From positions 124,001-188,000 of the forward strand of contig NZ_NESN01000003.1 in the NCBI RefSeq assembly GCF_003063455.1: DNA of 64,000 nt. The letters run 5' to 3'. The translations under genes and the position numbers were made by a program. Positions 1-9,274 of this stretch are shown here, piece by piece. The stretch's first letter is position 1. Each line of letters starts with the position of its first letter. This DNA is from Limnohabitans parvus II-B4 (GTDB lineage Bacteria > Pseudomonadota > Gammaproteobacteria > Burkholderiales > Burkholderiaceae_C). A model generated the notes under the pieces. That model ran no database searches and was not told the origin of the DNA. It was given only the letters and a program-made list of their open reading frames with translations.

Positions 1-745
1 GACCTTGCGCCACCAGGCGGCGGTTGTTGGCGTCGAGCTTGACCACGTCGGCCACGGTGCCCAAAGCCACCAGTGGCAGCAGCGCGTCCAGGCGCGGCTG
101 GTTGCTGGCGTCAAACACACCGCGCTGGCGCAGCTCGGCACGCAGGGCCAGCAGCACATAAAACATCACGCCCACACCCGCGATGGATTTGCTGGTGAAG
201 CTGCAGCCGGGCTGGTTGGGGTTGACGATGACTTCGGCGGTGGGCAGTTCGCTGCCGGGCAAATGGTGGTCGGTCACCAGCACCTGCAGGCCCAGGGCTT
301 GCGCCGCTTGCACGCCCGCCACGCTGGCGATGCCGTTGTCCACCGTGATCAGCACGTCGGCGCCTTGCGCGTGCACCCGCTGGGCAATCGGCGGCGTGAG
401 GCCGTAGCCGTCGACCACGCGGTCGGGCACCAAGTAGCTCACGTTTTGGGCCCCCAGCATGCGCAGGCCACGTACGCCCACGGCACAGGCGGTCGCGCCG
501 TCGCAGTCGTAATCGGCCACGATGCACAGGCGCTTGTTTTGCGCCATGGCGTCGGCCAGCAGCTTGGCCGCTTCGTGCGTGCCCAGCATGCCGGCCGGGG
601 GCAGCAGCAGGTTCAGGGCGTCGTCGAGTTCGTCTTTGGATTGGACGCCACGGGCGGCATACAGGCGGGCCAGCAGGGGGTGGATGCCCGCTTGTTCCAG
701 CGCCCAGGCGCTGCGGGGAGGCACATCTCGGGTGAGCAAATTCAT
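1..745 (-). CDS. recJ: Single-stranded-DNA-specific exonuclease RecJ (N-terminal part, cut by window edge)
   Basis: This is the first ~248 residues of RecJ, the 5'-3' single-strand DNA exonuclease of recombination and mismatch repair; the rest lies beyond base 1. The DHH phosphoesterase core is clear: DYDCDG at about residues 79-84, VDNG near 134-137, and the DHH triad followed by LPG at 158-160, all metal-ligand motifs of the family. The start ATG (bases 743-745) overlaps the stop of the upstream minus-strand gene in an ATGA arrangement, so the two are probably translationally coupled. Nothing seen in this part suggests inactivation; the C-terminal half cannot be judged. Confidence 0.93.
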   Translation of the reverse strand, partial: MNLLTRDVPPRSAWALEQAGIHPLLARLYAARGVQSKDELDDALNLLLPPAGMLGTHEAAKLLADAMAQNKRLCIVADYDCDGATACAVGVRGLRMLGAQNVSYLVPDRVVDGYGLTPPIAQRVHAQGADVLITVDNGIASVAGVQAAQALGLQVLVTDHHLPGSELPTAEVIVNPNQPGCSFTSKSIAGVGVMFYVLLALRAELRQRGVFDASNQPRLDALLPLVALGTVADVVKLDANNRRLVAQG

Positions 746-1692
746 GGGGTGATGAGGGCTTGAAGAGCCGCTGCAGGTGTGGCTTTGTTGAAGAGACGTT
801 GGAATGCGCGTGTTGTGCGCTGGTGCCAGCCGGCTGGCTCTGCCGTGTAGGTGTGCGCCGCGTGTTCGCTGCACAGGCTCAGCGTGGCCTGGCCGGTGGC
901 TTTGAAGTGGGCCAGCAAGTCGGCCACGGCCGTCGCATCGAGTTGTTGCCAGGCTTGTCGCCAGGCCTGCACATCGCCGCGCAAAGCACTGTGACGCAGG
1001 GCGTCGGGTATTTCCAAGTGGGGTGCAGAGATGGCCGCATCAACCGGCAGCGTGCCCGCTCCGTGCAGCCAAAAAGAATTGACGGCGATTTGCCTGCGTG
1101 CGTCGCGTGCATTGTTCACTGGGTGGTTGTACAGCAGCATTTGCATTTCGCTTTGCAGGCGTTGCAAGGGGCGTTCGGCCGTGCCGGTAGGCATCCAGTC
1201 CTTCACGTTTTGACCGATCACCCGGTCCAGGCAGGCGCAGCTCAGATCGGCCAGCATGCTGCCCTGAACATGCCATTTCAGCGCGCTGTGCCAGGTGACT
1301 TGCAGACCGTCTTCTTGCAAGAACGGTTGCATGGCCTGCAGCAATTGCTGCGATTCCTCATCTGACAGGGACAAACTGGCGGGGTCGAGCATGACCACCT
1401 GGTCCATACCAATTTGCCAATGACAGGGGGTCATCCAGGCTTGCGGTTCGGGGCTGCTTTGCCTAGTTTGCCAAGCGGCCCAGGGCAGGGTGGTCGCCCC
1501 TGTCCCCCAGCCCAAGGCCTGGGCATGCAGGCGCTCATGGGGCATGTGCAGAGGCGTTTCAGCGCCGTCTTGCAGCACCTCTTGGCGCTGCAAGACGGCC
1601 AGCAGGGCCCGCAAATTCGGCAACTGCAAGTGGGCCAAGGCCTCGGGGCTTTGCAGGCTGTGGCTGGCCGCATAGGGAATGATCAGGTGCAT
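742..1692 (-). CDS. Uncharacterised protein coupled to recJ (often labelled phosphoglycerate-mutase-like)
   Basis: The 316-residue product starts MHLIIPYAAS and has no signal peptide or membrane segment. I do not recognise a catalytic motif. Proteins of this type sit beside recJ in many Burkholderiales and are sometimes labelled phosphoglycerate mutase, which I cannot support from the residues seen. The start is set at the ATG at 1690-1692 because the first residues match the conserved-looking beginning LIIPYA; the open frame extends further upstream, but that part overlaps the neighbouring phosphatase gene and reads as low-complexity shadow. The stop overlaps the recJ start by ATGA, so co-translation with recJ is likely. 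Function unknown. Confidence 0.75.
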   Translation of the reverse strand: MHLIIPYAASHSLQSPEALAHLQLPNLRALLAVLQRQEVLQDGAETPLHMPHERLHAQALGWGTGATTLPWAAWQTRQSSPEPQAWMTPCHWQIGMDQVVMLDPASLSLSDEESQQLLQAMQPFLQEDGLQVTWHSALKWHVQGSMLADLSCACLDRVIGQNVKDWMPTGTAERPLQRLQSEMQMLLYNHPVNNARDARRQIAVNSFWLHGAGTLPVDAAISAPHLEIPDALRHSALRGDVQAWRQAWQQLDATAVADLLAHFKATGQATLSLCSEHAAHTYTAEPAGWHQRTTRAFQRLFNKATPAAALQALITP

Positions 1693-1738
1693 GGGGCCTG
1701 ATTGTCGCAGGCCCCATGCACGCCAAGGTAGCGCGCGT

Positions 1739-2581
1739 TCAGCGCTTGAGGGCTGCCGCCTCTGCCGCGCAGTCGGACCGATCTGACTTGAGGCCTTTGG
1801 CACGGGCGGCGGCAATTTCGGCTTTGGCCAATTGCGCTTGTGCTTGAAACACCGGGTCGGCCTGCAGGCGCGCCACGGCGGCGGCACCCACCACGCGTCC
1901 GGCCTCCAGATCGCTTTGCCAGTGCACCCCGCACACCATGCGGCTGTCGCCAAATGCATGGGCGCGTTGCAACAAGGCATCTGCTTTGTCAGGGGCTGCG
2001 CCCGCCAAGATCAGCCCCCACGCCCAACCCAAGGCCGCATGGCCCGACGGGTAAGAGCCGTCTTTCGTCAATTGGGCCTCTTCTTTGGGCGCGCAGGTGC
2101 TTTCCCCCAACTGTGCAAAAGGACGTTGTCGCTTGTAGTGGTCTTTGGCCTTGTAGGTGGCCAGACCCGCATCGATCAGGGTCCGCCGCAGCAGCATGTT
2201 CAAGTGGGGCGTGGCTTCGTGCGAGATCGGCATGTCGAGTGCGCATGAAAACACCCCCGCTGCTTCTGGGAACTTGAGGTTCACATCCTTGGCGGCCTGT
2301 TCCCAGCGTGGCGTGTTGCGCAGGTTTCGGGTTTGTTGGTGCATTTCCAGGTCAGCCGCTTGGCGCGCCGAGCCCGGTGGGGGTGGTGGGGGCACCAAGG
2401 CCAGGCTATCGGGCAAGGCTTTGCGGTCGAGGTAACCGTTCAGGTAGCCCGAGCCTTTGCGGAATTCCCCCACCTCCTCGGCCGAGGTGGACGGCGCGGT
2501 GGGCTGGACAGGGGCTGTCTGGCAGGCGCTCAGCAGTGCGGCTGCGGCAATGGCACACAAGGTGGCGCGTGGATGGCTCAT
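1739..2581 (-). CDS. Class A-type acid phosphatase, PAP2 superfamily lipoprotein
   Basis: A 280-residue lipoprotein phosphatase. The N-terminus is a lipoprotein signal with lipobox LSAC and acylated Cys20, followed by a Pro/Ala-rich linker. The three PAP2/class A acid phosphatase motifs are in order: KRQRP (about 150-154), GSYPSGHA (about 175-182) with the catalytic His, and SR-x5-H-x3-D (about 213-224). It should hydrolyse phosphomonoesters at the periplasmic face of a membrane. The start at 2581 is chosen for the AGGAGA site just upstream and for the signal peptide; the frame is open further upstream without such support. An odd run of prolines lies near residues 64-69. Confidence 0.9.
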   Translation of the reverse strand: MSHPRATLCAIAAAALLSACQTAPVQPTAPSTSAEEVGEFRKGSGYLNGYLDRKALPDSLALVPPPPPPGSARQAADLEMHQQTRNLRNTPRWEQAAKDVNLKFPEAAGVFSCALDMPISHEATPHLNMLLRRTLIDAGLATYKAKDHYKRQRPFAQLGESTCAPKEEAQLTKDGSYPSGHAALGWAWGLILAGAAPDKADALLQRAHAFGDSRMVCGVHWQSDLEAGRVVGAAAVARLQADPVFQAQAQLAKAEIAAARAKGLKSDRSDCAAEAAALKR

Positions 2582-2779
2582 GGCTTGTCTCCTTTTGGCA
2601 AGTGATGCATGCGACCTTGACCCCAAGCCAACGCATGTCATGGTCCAAGATGCCAAAGTTTTGATTCAAAGCCATTCAAATACCGTCACTGCCGCGACTT
2701 TCTAAGTGAAAACACCATGCTTGCCAAATGTTTCTACGGTTTCATCGAGGCATTGACCGATTGGTCACAATAGCGGCCT

Positions 2780-4048
2780 ATGGCATTTTTCAAAAACATT
2801 CCCTACGAGCTGGTGCTGGGCTGGCGCTACACGCGCGCAGGCCGGACCACCCGGCGCAACGGCTTCATTTCTTTCATTTCGGGCGTGTCCATGATGGGCA
2901 TTGGCCTGGGCGTGGCGGCACTCATCATCGTGCTGAGCGTGATGAACGGGTTTCAAAAAGAGGTGCGCGACCGCATGCTGGGCGTGGTGTCACACATCGA
3001 GGTGTATGCCGCCGACGGCGCGGCCGTGGCCGATTTGCCTGCCTTGTTGGCCCGGCTGAAGGCCCACCCGCAGGTGGTGGGTGCTGCGCCCTTCATCACC
3101 GCGCAGGCGTTGCTGGCGCGGGGCGAGGACATGAAGGGCGTGCTGGTGCGCGGCATTGACCCGGCGCTGGAGCCGGAAGTCAGCGACTTGTCATCGGACA
3201 GCCAAGCCAGCGTGTTGTCGCGCTTGCAAGCGGGCGAGTTTGGCTTGGTGCTGGGGCGCGACCTGGCCAGCAACCTGGGCGTGCAGACCGGTGACCCAGT
3301 GACCTTGGTGTCGCCGTCCGGCCAAGTCACGCCTGCGGGCGTGGTGCCGCGCATGAAGCAGATGGGTGTGGTGGGCCTGTTTTCTTCCGGCCATTACGAA
3401 TACGACTCGGCGCTGGCGCTGATGCATGTGGATGACGCTGCCCGCATGTTCCGGCTGGAAGGCCCCAGCGGCGTGCGCCTGAAGTTGCGTGATTTGCACC
3501 TGGCGCGTGCAGTCGCGCGTGACTTGCAATTGGATTTGGGCCCGCAGTTTTTTGTGCGCGACTGGACCCAACAAAACAAGACCTGGTTTGCGGCCGTGCA
3601 GGTCGAAAAACGCATGATGTTCATCATCCTCACGCTCATCGTGGCGGTGGCGGCTTTCAATTTGGTCAGCACGCTGGTGATGACGGTGACCGACAAACGC
3701 GCCGACATCGCGATCTTGCGCACGCTGGGGGCCAGCCCGCGCAGCATCATGGGCATTTTTGTGGTGCAGGGCGCGACGGTGGGCGTGATCGGCACCCTGA
3801 GTGGTTTGTTGCTGGGCCTGCTGGTGGCGTTCAACATCGACGTGATCGTGCCCGCGTTGGAAAAGCTGTTCAACGCCAGCTTTTTGCCGCGCGACATTTA
3901 CCTGATTAGCCGCATGCCCAGCGAGCCGCTGGCCAGCGACATTTTGCCGGTGGCTATCATTTCTTTGGTGTTGGCCTTTGTGGCCACGCTCTACCCCAGC
4001 TGGCGGGCCAGCCAGGTCAACCCGGCGGAGGCACTGCGTTATGAATGA
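2780..4048 (+). CDS. lolC: Lipoprotein-releasing ABC transporter permease LolC/LolE
   Basis: A 422-residue inner-membrane permease of the LolCDE system, which extracts outer-membrane lipoproteins and hands them to LolA. One membrane segment lies near residues 28-58, a periplasmic domain of about 220 residues follows, and three more segments are near 279-303, 325-353 and 391-411: the usual MacB/LolC four-helix topology. The stop overlaps lolD (starts at 4041) by eight bases. Only one permease gene is present, as is common in betaproteobacteria, where LolC and LolE may be replaced by a single LolF-like protein. The symbol follows family habit. LolA is encoded 43 kb away at 47481. Confidence 0.93.
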   Translation: MAFFKNIPYELVLGWRYTRAGRTTRRNGFISFISGVSMMGIGLGVAALIIVLSVMNGFQKEVRDRMLGVVSHIEVYAADGAAVADLPALLARLKAHPQVVGAAPFITAQALLARGEDMKGVLVRGIDPALEPEVSDLSSDSQASVLSRLQAGEFGLVLGRDLASNLGVQTGDPVTLVSPSGQVTPAGVVPRMKQMGVVGLFSSGHYEYDSALALMHVDDAARMFRLEGPSGVRLKLRDLHLARAVARDLQLDLGPQFFVRDWTQQNKTWFAAVQVEKRMMFIILTLIVAVAAFNLVSTLVMTVTDKRADIAILRTLGASPRSIMGIFVVQGATVGVIGTLSGLLLGLLVAFNIDVIVPALEKLFNASFLPRDIYLISRMPSEPLASDILPVAIISLVLAFVATLYPSWRASQVNPAEALRYE

Positions 4049-4733
4049 CATGAACCCTGTGGTGCTTCAGGCCCACGGCCTGACCAAGCGTTTCACCGAG
4101 GGACGTCTGGATGTGACCGTATTGCAAGGCGTGGACCTGGCCGTGTACGCGGGTGAGACGCTCGCCATCGTGGGCGCTTCGGGTTCGGGTAAAAGCACCT
4201 TGCTGCATTTGCTGGGCGGGCTGGACGCGCCCACACAGGGTTCGGTGCAGCTCAAGGGGCAGCTGTTGTCGGCCTTGAGTGCGGCCGAGCAAGGCCAGTG
4301 GCGCAACCGCTACCTGGGTTTTGTCTACCAGTTTCATCACTTGCTGCCCGAGTTCAGTGCTCTGGACAACGTGGCCATGCCGCTGTGGATTCGCCGCCAG
4401 GACCGCGCCGAAGCCGCCGCCGTGGCCACGCAGTGGCTGCAGCGTGTGGGTTTGGGGGAGCGTCTGCATCACCGACCGGCCGAGTTGTCGGGGGGTGAAC
4501 GCCAGCGCGTTGCCCTGGCCCGCGCCTTGGTGAACGACCCGGCCTGCGTGTTGGCCGACGAGCCCACCGGCAACCTGGACCGCGAAACGGCGGACGGTGT
4601 GTTTGCCATGATGTTGCAACTGGCCCGCGAGCGCGGCACTGCCTTTGTGGTGGTCACGCACGACCAAGCCCTGGCCGCACGTTGCGACCGGCAGCTGCAT
4701 CTGGTCAAGGGTGTGTTGCAAGCGCCTGTCTGA
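4041..4733 (+). CDS. lolD: Lipoprotein-releasing ABC transporter ATPase LolD
   Basis: A 230-residue ABC ATPase that powers lipoprotein release by the LolC/E permease. Walker A GASGSGKS is at about residues 45-52, the Q-loop follows [11 protein letters not shown], the signature is LSGGERQR, and Walker B is [11 protein letters not shown]. These are typical of the LolD/MacB/FtsE group, and [11 protein letters not shown] is characteristic of LolD. The ATG at 4041 lies inside the end of lolC, so the two are translationally coupled. A second ATG at 4050 is possible. Confidence 0.95.
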   Translation: MNDMNPVVLQAHGLTKRFTEGRLDVTVLQGVDLAVYAGETLAIVGASGSGKSTLLHLLGGLDAPTQGSVQLKGQLLSALSAAEQGQWRNRYLGFVYQFHHLLPEFSALDNVAMPLWIRRQDRAEAAAVATQWLQRVGLGERLHHRPAELSGGERQRVALARALVNDPACVLADEPTGNLDRETADGVFAMMLQLARERGTAFVVVTHDQALAARCDRQLHLVKGVLQAPV

Positions 4734-4741
4734 ATTTTTGA

Positions 4742-5566
4742 ATGTGGATCGACACGCATTGCCATCTGGACGCTGCCGAGTTTGACGCCGACCGCGACGC
4801 CGTGCGCGCAGCGGCCCGTCAAGCGGGCGTGACGCGTTGCGTGATTCCGGCGGTGCACGCCAAGCACTGGACCGATGTGGCGCAGCTGGCCCAGCGGCAC
4901 GGCGACGCTTACGCCTTGGGCATCCACCCTTTGTTTGTGCCGCACGCGCAGGACAGTGACTTGCTGGCGCTGGACCAGGCCCTGAGCGAGCGAGCAAGCG
5001 ACCCGAGGCTGGTGGCGGTGGGCGAGATCGGGCTGGACTTTTTTGTGCCTGCGCTGTGCACCCCCGAAATGCGCGAACGCCAATGGTTTTTTTACACCGA
5101 GCAGCTGAAGCTGGCGCAAAAGCACGGCCTTCCTGTCATCTTGCATGTGCGGCGCTCGGCCGACCTCTTGATCAAAGGTCTGCGCCAGTACCCGGTGCTT
5201 TCCGGCATCGCGCATGCATTCAATGGCAGCAGCCAGCAGGCGCAGGCTTTTGTAGACCTGGGCTTTGCGCTGGGTTTTGGCGGCACGCTGACTTATGAGC
5301 GCTCTTTGCAGTTGCGCCGCCTGGCCCGCGATTTGCCTTTGAGTGCGCTCGTGCTGGAAACCGACGCACCCGACATTCCGCCGCAGTGGCTTTACCAAAC
5401 CGCCGAACAACGTGCCCAAGGCGCAGCCCAAGGCCGCAACAGTCCGGCCGAGCTGCTCCGCATCGCGCAGGTGCTGGCCGATGTGCGCGGTGCGTCGCTG
5501 GCCGAGCTGGCCAGCGCCAGCACGGGCAATGCGCTGCGGGTCTTGCCCAAACTGGCTCAGATATGA
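4742..5566 (+). CDS. tatD: TatD family metal-dependent hydrolase (DNase)
   Basis: A 274-residue TIM-barrel hydrolase. The metal-binding HCH lies at residues 6-8, and VGEIGLDFF supplies the bridging Glu. Further metal-site residues are in ILHVR, IAHAFNGS and the final LETDAPD. TatD proteins act as metal-dependent 3'-5' DNases in DNA repair, with no role in the Tat export route they are named after. It follows lolD by eight bases and its stop overlaps the next gene in ATGA. That next gene is a DNA-repair glycosylase, which fits a repair role. Confidence 0.92.
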   Translation: MWIDTHCHLDAAEFDADRDAVRAAARQAGVTRCVIPAVHAKHWTDVAQLAQRHGDAYALGIHPLFVPHAQDSDLLALDQALSERASDPRLVAVGEIGLDFFVPALCTPEMRERQWFFYTEQLKLAQKHGLPVILHVRRSADLLIKGLRQYPVLSGIAHAFNGSSQQAQAFVDLGFALGFGGTLTYERSLQLRRLARDLPLSALVLETDAPDIPPQWLYQTAEQRAQGAAQGRNSPAELLRIAQVLADVRGASLAELASASTGNALRVLPKLAQI

Positions 5567-6159
5567 ACGGGCTTGTGCAGACCGATGCCTCGGCGTCCCT
5601 TCTTCTTCAAGGCTTGCCGCCACTGGTTTGCGCTGATACACGTGTGCTGGTGCTGGGCAGTTTTCCGAGCGTCAAGTCTTTGCAGTTGCAGCAGTATTAC
5701 GCCCATCCGCAAAACCATTTTTGGCGCATCATGCAAGCCTTGTGGCCGCAGGCCCCTTGGCCTGGCGACAAAGACCATGCCCGCCGTTGCCAATGTTTGC
5801 TGGCGCAAGGTGTGGGCGTGTGGGATGTGTACGCGCAATGCGAACGCGAGGGCAGTCTGGACAGCGCGATCCGTCAGGCCCAATTGAACAATTTTCCGGC
5901 CCTGTTGCAACGCTGTCCCCGGCTGAGCGGTATCGCTCACAACGGGGGCGAGAGCTTTCGGCATGCCAAGGCGGTTGAAAAATCACTGCTGCAAGCCGGA
6001 TTGGCTGAGCAAGTCACGCTGCATCGCCTACCATCGACCAGTCCCGCCCATGCTTCATGGACCTTTGATCAAAAACGCGTTGCCTGGGGCGCGGTCATGC
6101 AAGCGCATGGCCTGCTGTCTGGCGATGCCCCTGACCGACCCGATACACCTGACGCCTGA
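5563..6159 (+). CDS. DNA-deoxyinosine (hypoxanthine-DNA) glycosylase, UDG superfamily family 6
   Basis: A 198-residue base-excision repair enzyme expected to remove hypoxanthine arising from adenine deamination. The region LGSFPSVKSL (about 30-39) followed by YYAHPQNHFW matches motif 1 of the HDG family (uracil-DNA glycosylase superfamily family 6), and LPSTSPAHASW near residue 160 matches motif 2. The start is the ATG at 5563, overlapping the tatD stop by four bases; a longer frame exists upstream inside tatD and is not needed. Function is inferred from motifs. Confidence 0.85.
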   Translation: MNGLVQTDASASLLLQGLPPLVCADTRVLVLGSFPSVKSLQLQQYYAHPQNHFWRIMQALWPQAPWPGDKDHARRCQCLLAQGVGVWDVYAQCEREGSLDSAIRQAQLNNFPALLQRCPRLSGIAHNGGESFRHAKAVEKSLLQAGLAEQVTLHRLPSTSPAHASWTFDQKRVAWGAVMQAHGLLSGDAPDRPDTPDA

Positions 6160-6185
6160 ACGGCGCACCCGCACGGAAACCCTGA

Positions 6186-6956
6186 ATGACCCGCAAAAAA
6201 GCCGCCGACAAAGCCATTGAACTGCCCGAAGTCAATTTCTCAGAAGATGGAAAAATCCGCTACCTGCACTTGGGCACCGAGTGGATTCAGGGCTCGATGT
6301 TTCTGGACAAGCCCTATGACATCGAACTGGAGTACGTGCAGCGCATGTTCGGCTGGCTGCTGTTTTTCCCGCACGACGAAGTCAAGGGGGCTCATGCCAT
6401 GCAGTTGGGCCTCGGTGCCGGCACGATCACCAAGTTTTGCTACAAAAAGCTCAAGATGACCTGCACCGCGATCGAGCTGAACCCCGGCGTGCTGCATGCC
6501 TGCCGGGGCTGGTTCCGTTTGCCGCCCGACGACGAGCGCTTGCGCGTGGTGCTGGCCGATGCCGCGCTGGAAATCCAGAAGGACGAATGGCGCGGCACGG
6601 TCGATGCGTTGCAGGTCGACCTCTACGACGAAGAAGCCGCCGCCCCGGTGCTGGACACCCCCGACTTTTACCGCCATTGCCGTGAACTGCTCAGCCAACA
6701 AGGCTGCATGACGGTGAACCTGTTTGGCCGTTCGTCCAGTTATGGCGAAAGTGTGGAGAAAATTTGCGCCGCTTTTGGCGAAGACGCCGTGTGGGCATTC
6801 AAGCCCACACGCGAGGGCAACGCCATTGTGCTGGCGCAGCGAACCGCCAGCCGGCCTCAACGCGAAGCGTTGACCGCTGCTGCTGACAATATCGAGGAGA
6901 AGTGGGGCTTGCCCGCACCCAAATGGCTCAAGGTGTTCAAGCCCTTGGTTAAATGA
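6186..6956 (+). CDS. Spermidine-synthase-like (polyamine aminopropyltransferase fold) protein
   Basis: A 256-residue protein with the Rossmann methyltransferase-like core of spermidine synthases: a nucleotide-binding loop QLGLGAGTITKF near residue 78, the acidic end of the next strand in TAIELNP, and a later acidic stretch DALQVDLYDEEA. The N-terminal beta domain is short. Such stand-alone proteins in Burkholderiales are annotated as spermidine synthase-like, but true aminopropyltransferase activity has not been shown from motifs alone, and the canonical substrate-site residues are not all evident. It starts 26 bases after the glycosylase gene and may be co-transcribed with it. Confidence 0.8.
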   Translation: MTRKKAADKAIELPEVNFSEDGKIRYLHLGTEWIQGSMFLDKPYDIELEYVQRMFGWLLFFPHDEVKGAHAMQLGLGAGTITKFCYKKLKMTCTAIELNPGVLHACRGWFRLPPDDERLRVVLADAALEIQKDEWRGTVDALQVDLYDEEAAAPVLDTPDFYRHCRELLSQQGCMTVNLFGRSSSYGESVEKICAAFGEDAVWAFKPTREGNAIVLAQRTASRPQREALTAAADNIEEKWGLPAPKWLKVFKPLVK

Positions 6957-7103
6957 TCTTGCGGGCTGCACAGGCAGCTCGAACCGGCTTCGCATCAGGG
7001 TAAACCATGTGTTTGTCACCTCGGAAACATAGGTGTAACCCACATCGTTAAAACCAGATTGTTCACGCAGAATCTCGTCAACTCAAATCAGAGGAGATAT
7101 CTC

Positions 7104-7592
7104 GTGAACATCAAGAGTCAAAAAGACTTTTTTTCCGGCCTGTTTTACACCGTGGCTGGCGCTGCCTTTGCTTATGGTGCGACCAACTACACCGTGGGCA
7201 CCGGTGCCCGCATGGGGCCTGGCTACTTTCCGCTGCTGTTGGGCGTTTTGTTGGCACTGATTGGTGCCTTCGTCATGTTCAAAGCCTTGACGGTGGAGAC
7301 TCAGGACGGTGACAAGATCGGTGCATGGGCCTGGAAGCCTTTGGTTTTCATCATTGCCGGCAACGTCTTGTTTGGCATTTTGCTGGGAGGCTTGCCTTCT
7401 TTTGGCGTGCCAGCCATGGGTTTGATCGTCGCGATTTTCGGCACCACATTGGTGGTCAGCCTGGCGGGTGACACCTTCAAGCTCAAAGAAGTATTGATTC
7501 TGGCCGCGGTCCTGTCGGCCGGCAGTTACGGCGCTTTCGTGCTGCTGCTGAAGCTGCAGTTCCCTGTCTGGCCCACATTCATCACCGGTTGA
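7104..7592 (+). CDS. tctB: Tripartite tricarboxylate transporter small membrane subunit TctB
   Basis: A 162-residue membrane protein, the small subunit of a TTT-family secondary transporter. Four hydrophobic segments are visible: FFSGLFYTVAGAAFAYG, YFPLLLGVLLALIGAFVMF, the pair around VFIIAGNVLFGILLGG and MGLIVAIFGTTLVV, and a last one near VLILAAVLSAGSYGAFVLLL. The conserved motif GPGYFPLLLG is present. The start is the GTG at 7104, preceded by GAGGAG at 7091-7096; the frame also has an upstream ATG at 7059 with no ribosome site. tctA follows after 13 bases and carries its own GAGGAG. Confidence 0.9.
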   Translation: MNIKSQKDFFSGLFYTVAGAAFAYGATNYTVGTGARMGPGYFPLLLGVLLALIGAFVMFKALTVETQDGDKIGAWAWKPLVFIIAGNVLFGILLGGLPSFGVPAMGLIVAIFGTTLVVSLAGDTFKLKEVLILAAVLSAGSYGAFVLLLKLQFPVWPTFITG

Positions 7593-7605
7593 GGAGAAAT
7601 AATTC

Positions 7606-9117
7606 ATGGAACTGTTTGACAACCTTGCCCTTGGTTTTGGGGTGGCTTTCACCTTTCAAAACCTGATTTACGCCTTTATCGGCTGTTTGCTGGGCACACT
7701 GATCGGCGTTTTGCCTGGCGTGGGTCCTGTGGCGACCATCGCTATGCTGCTGCCCGCCACCTACGCGCTGCCCCCCGTGGCTGCGCTGATCATGTTGGCA
7801 GGTATTTACTACGGCGCCCAATACGGCGGCTCGACCACCGCTATTTTGGTGAACCTGCCGGGTGAAGCCTCTTCGGTCGTGACCATGATCGACGGTTACC
7901 AGATGGCCCGTAAAGGCCGTGCCGGTCCTGCTTTGGCAGCGGCGGGTCTGGGTTCTTTCTTTGCCGGTTGCGTGGGTACCTTGATTTTGGCGGCCTTCGC
8001 CGGTCCCTTGACCGAAGTCGCTTTCAAGTTCGGTCCTGCCGAATACTTTTCGCTGATGATTCTGGGCTTGATCGGGGCCGTGGTGCTGGCTTCGGGTTCC
8101 CTGATCAAAGCGGTGGGCATGATCGTTTTGGGTTTGCTCATGGGCCTGATTGGTACCGACGTGAACTCGGGTGTGGCCCGTTTCAGCTTCGACATTCCTG
8201 AACTGACCGACGGTGTGGGTTTCATCACCATCGCCATGGGTGTGTTTGGTTACGGCGAGATCATCTCCAACCTGTCCAAGCCTGAGGAAGACCGTGAAGT
8301 CTTCACCGCCAAAGTGACTGGCTTGATGCCCAATGCCGAAGACTTCAAGAACATGATTCCTGCGGTTTTGCGCGGCACGGCTTTGGGTTCGGCCCTGGGC
8401 ATCTTGCCTGGTGGCGGTGCTTTGCTGGCGGCTTTTGCGGCCTACACCATCGAGAAGAAAACCAAGCTGCGCCCCGGCGAAGTGCCTTTCGGTCAAGGCA
8501 ACATCCGTGGTGTGGCCTCGCCCGAGTCGGCCAACAACTCGGCCTCGCAGACCTCCTTCATCCCCTTGCTGACACTGGGCATTCCGCCTAACGCTGTGAT
8601 GGCCTTGATGGTGGGTGCGATGACGATCCACAACATCCAGCCTGGCCCTCAGGTGATGACCAGCAACCCCGAGTTGTTCTGGGGCCTGATCGCTTCGATG
8701 TGGATCGGCAACGCCATGTTGATCATCTTGAACCTGCCTTTGATCGGCATCTGGATCAAGCTGCTGACGGTGCCTTACCGCTGGTTGTTCCCTGCCATCG
8801 TGCTGTTTTGCGCGATCGGTGTGTATTCGACCAACAACAACACCTGGGACATCTGGATGGTGGCCATGTTTGGTGTGATCGGCTACACCTTCATCAAGCT
8901 GGGCATGGAGCCAGCGCCCCTGCTGCTGGGCTTCATTCTGGGCCCGATGATGGAAGAAAACCTGCGCCGGGCCATGCTCTTGTCGCGTGGCGACTGGAGC
9001 GTTTTTGTGACGCGGCCTCTGTCTGCGGGCCTGTTGGCTGCGGCCTTGCTGCTGTTGGTCATCGTGGCCTTGCCCTCGATCAAGTCCAAGCGTGAAGAGG
9101 CTTTCGTCGAAGAATGA
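7606..9117 (+). CDS. tctA: Tripartite tricarboxylate transporter large permease TctA
   Basis: A 503-residue polytopic permease with about 12 hydrophobic segments, the transport subunit of a TTT system. Family marks include GTLIGVLPGVGP near the N-terminus, YYGAQYGGSTTAIL, and the second inverted-half motif GILPGGGALLAAF, with FGQGNIRGVASPESANN between. Substrates of such systems are carboxylates, including citrate and aromatic acids, delivered by a periplasmic Bug protein. It ends at a terminator (9143-9166); the Bug gene beyond it at 9275 is the natural partner. The system could also serve other Bug proteins of this window that lack their own TctAB. Confidence 0.95.
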   Translation: MELFDNLALGFGVAFTFQNLIYAFIGCLLGTLIGVLPGVGPVATIAMLLPATYALPPVAALIMLAGIYYGAQYGGSTTAILVNLPGEASSVVTMIDGYQMARKGRAGPALAAAGLGSFFAGCVGTLILAAFAGPLTEVAFKFGPAEYFSLMILGLIGAVVLASGSLIKAVGMIVLGLLMGLIGTDVNSGVARFSFDIPELTDGVGFITIAMGVFGYGEIISNLSKPEEDREVFTAKVTGLMPNAEDFKNMIPAVLRGTALGSALGILPGGGALLAAFAAYTIEKKTKLRPGEVPFGQGNIRGVASPESANNSASQTSFIPLLTLGIPPNAVMALMVGAMTIHNIQPGPQVMTSNPELFWGLIASMWIGNAMLIILNLPLIGIWIKLLTVPYRWLFPAIVLFCAIGVYSTNNNTWDIWMVAMFGVIGYTFIKLGMEPAPLLLGFILGPMMEENLRRAMLLSRGDWSVFVTRPLSAGLLAAALLLLVIVALPSIKSKREEAFVEE

Positions 9118-9142
9118 CCGATTGATGCTTTGAATGCGAAAG

Positions 9143-9168
9143 CGGCCTCCTTGGAGGCCGTTTTCTTT
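9143..9168 (+). terminator. Rho-independent terminator after tctA
   Basis: CGGCCTCC at 9143-9150 pairs with GGAGGCCG at 9153-9160, followed by TTTTCTTT. It ends the tctBA message before the Bug receptor gene, which must then depend on read-through or its own promoter. Confidence 0.8.
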
Positions 9169-9274
9169 GGTGCGTCCAAGGGGCATGTCACCAGAGGGCG
9201 TCATCCCGGCCTCAGCTCTGCCAAAATCACTTTTGCATGGGCTTGGGCCCTGTTTTTTTGCTTTTGGGGACTTC

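Noticed and set aside
5..763. Long plus-strand open frame opposite recJ
   Set aside because: The minus strand encodes RecJ motifs (DYDCDG, DHH); the plus frame is His/Gly/Gln-rich, typical of an antisense shadow in GC-rich DNA.
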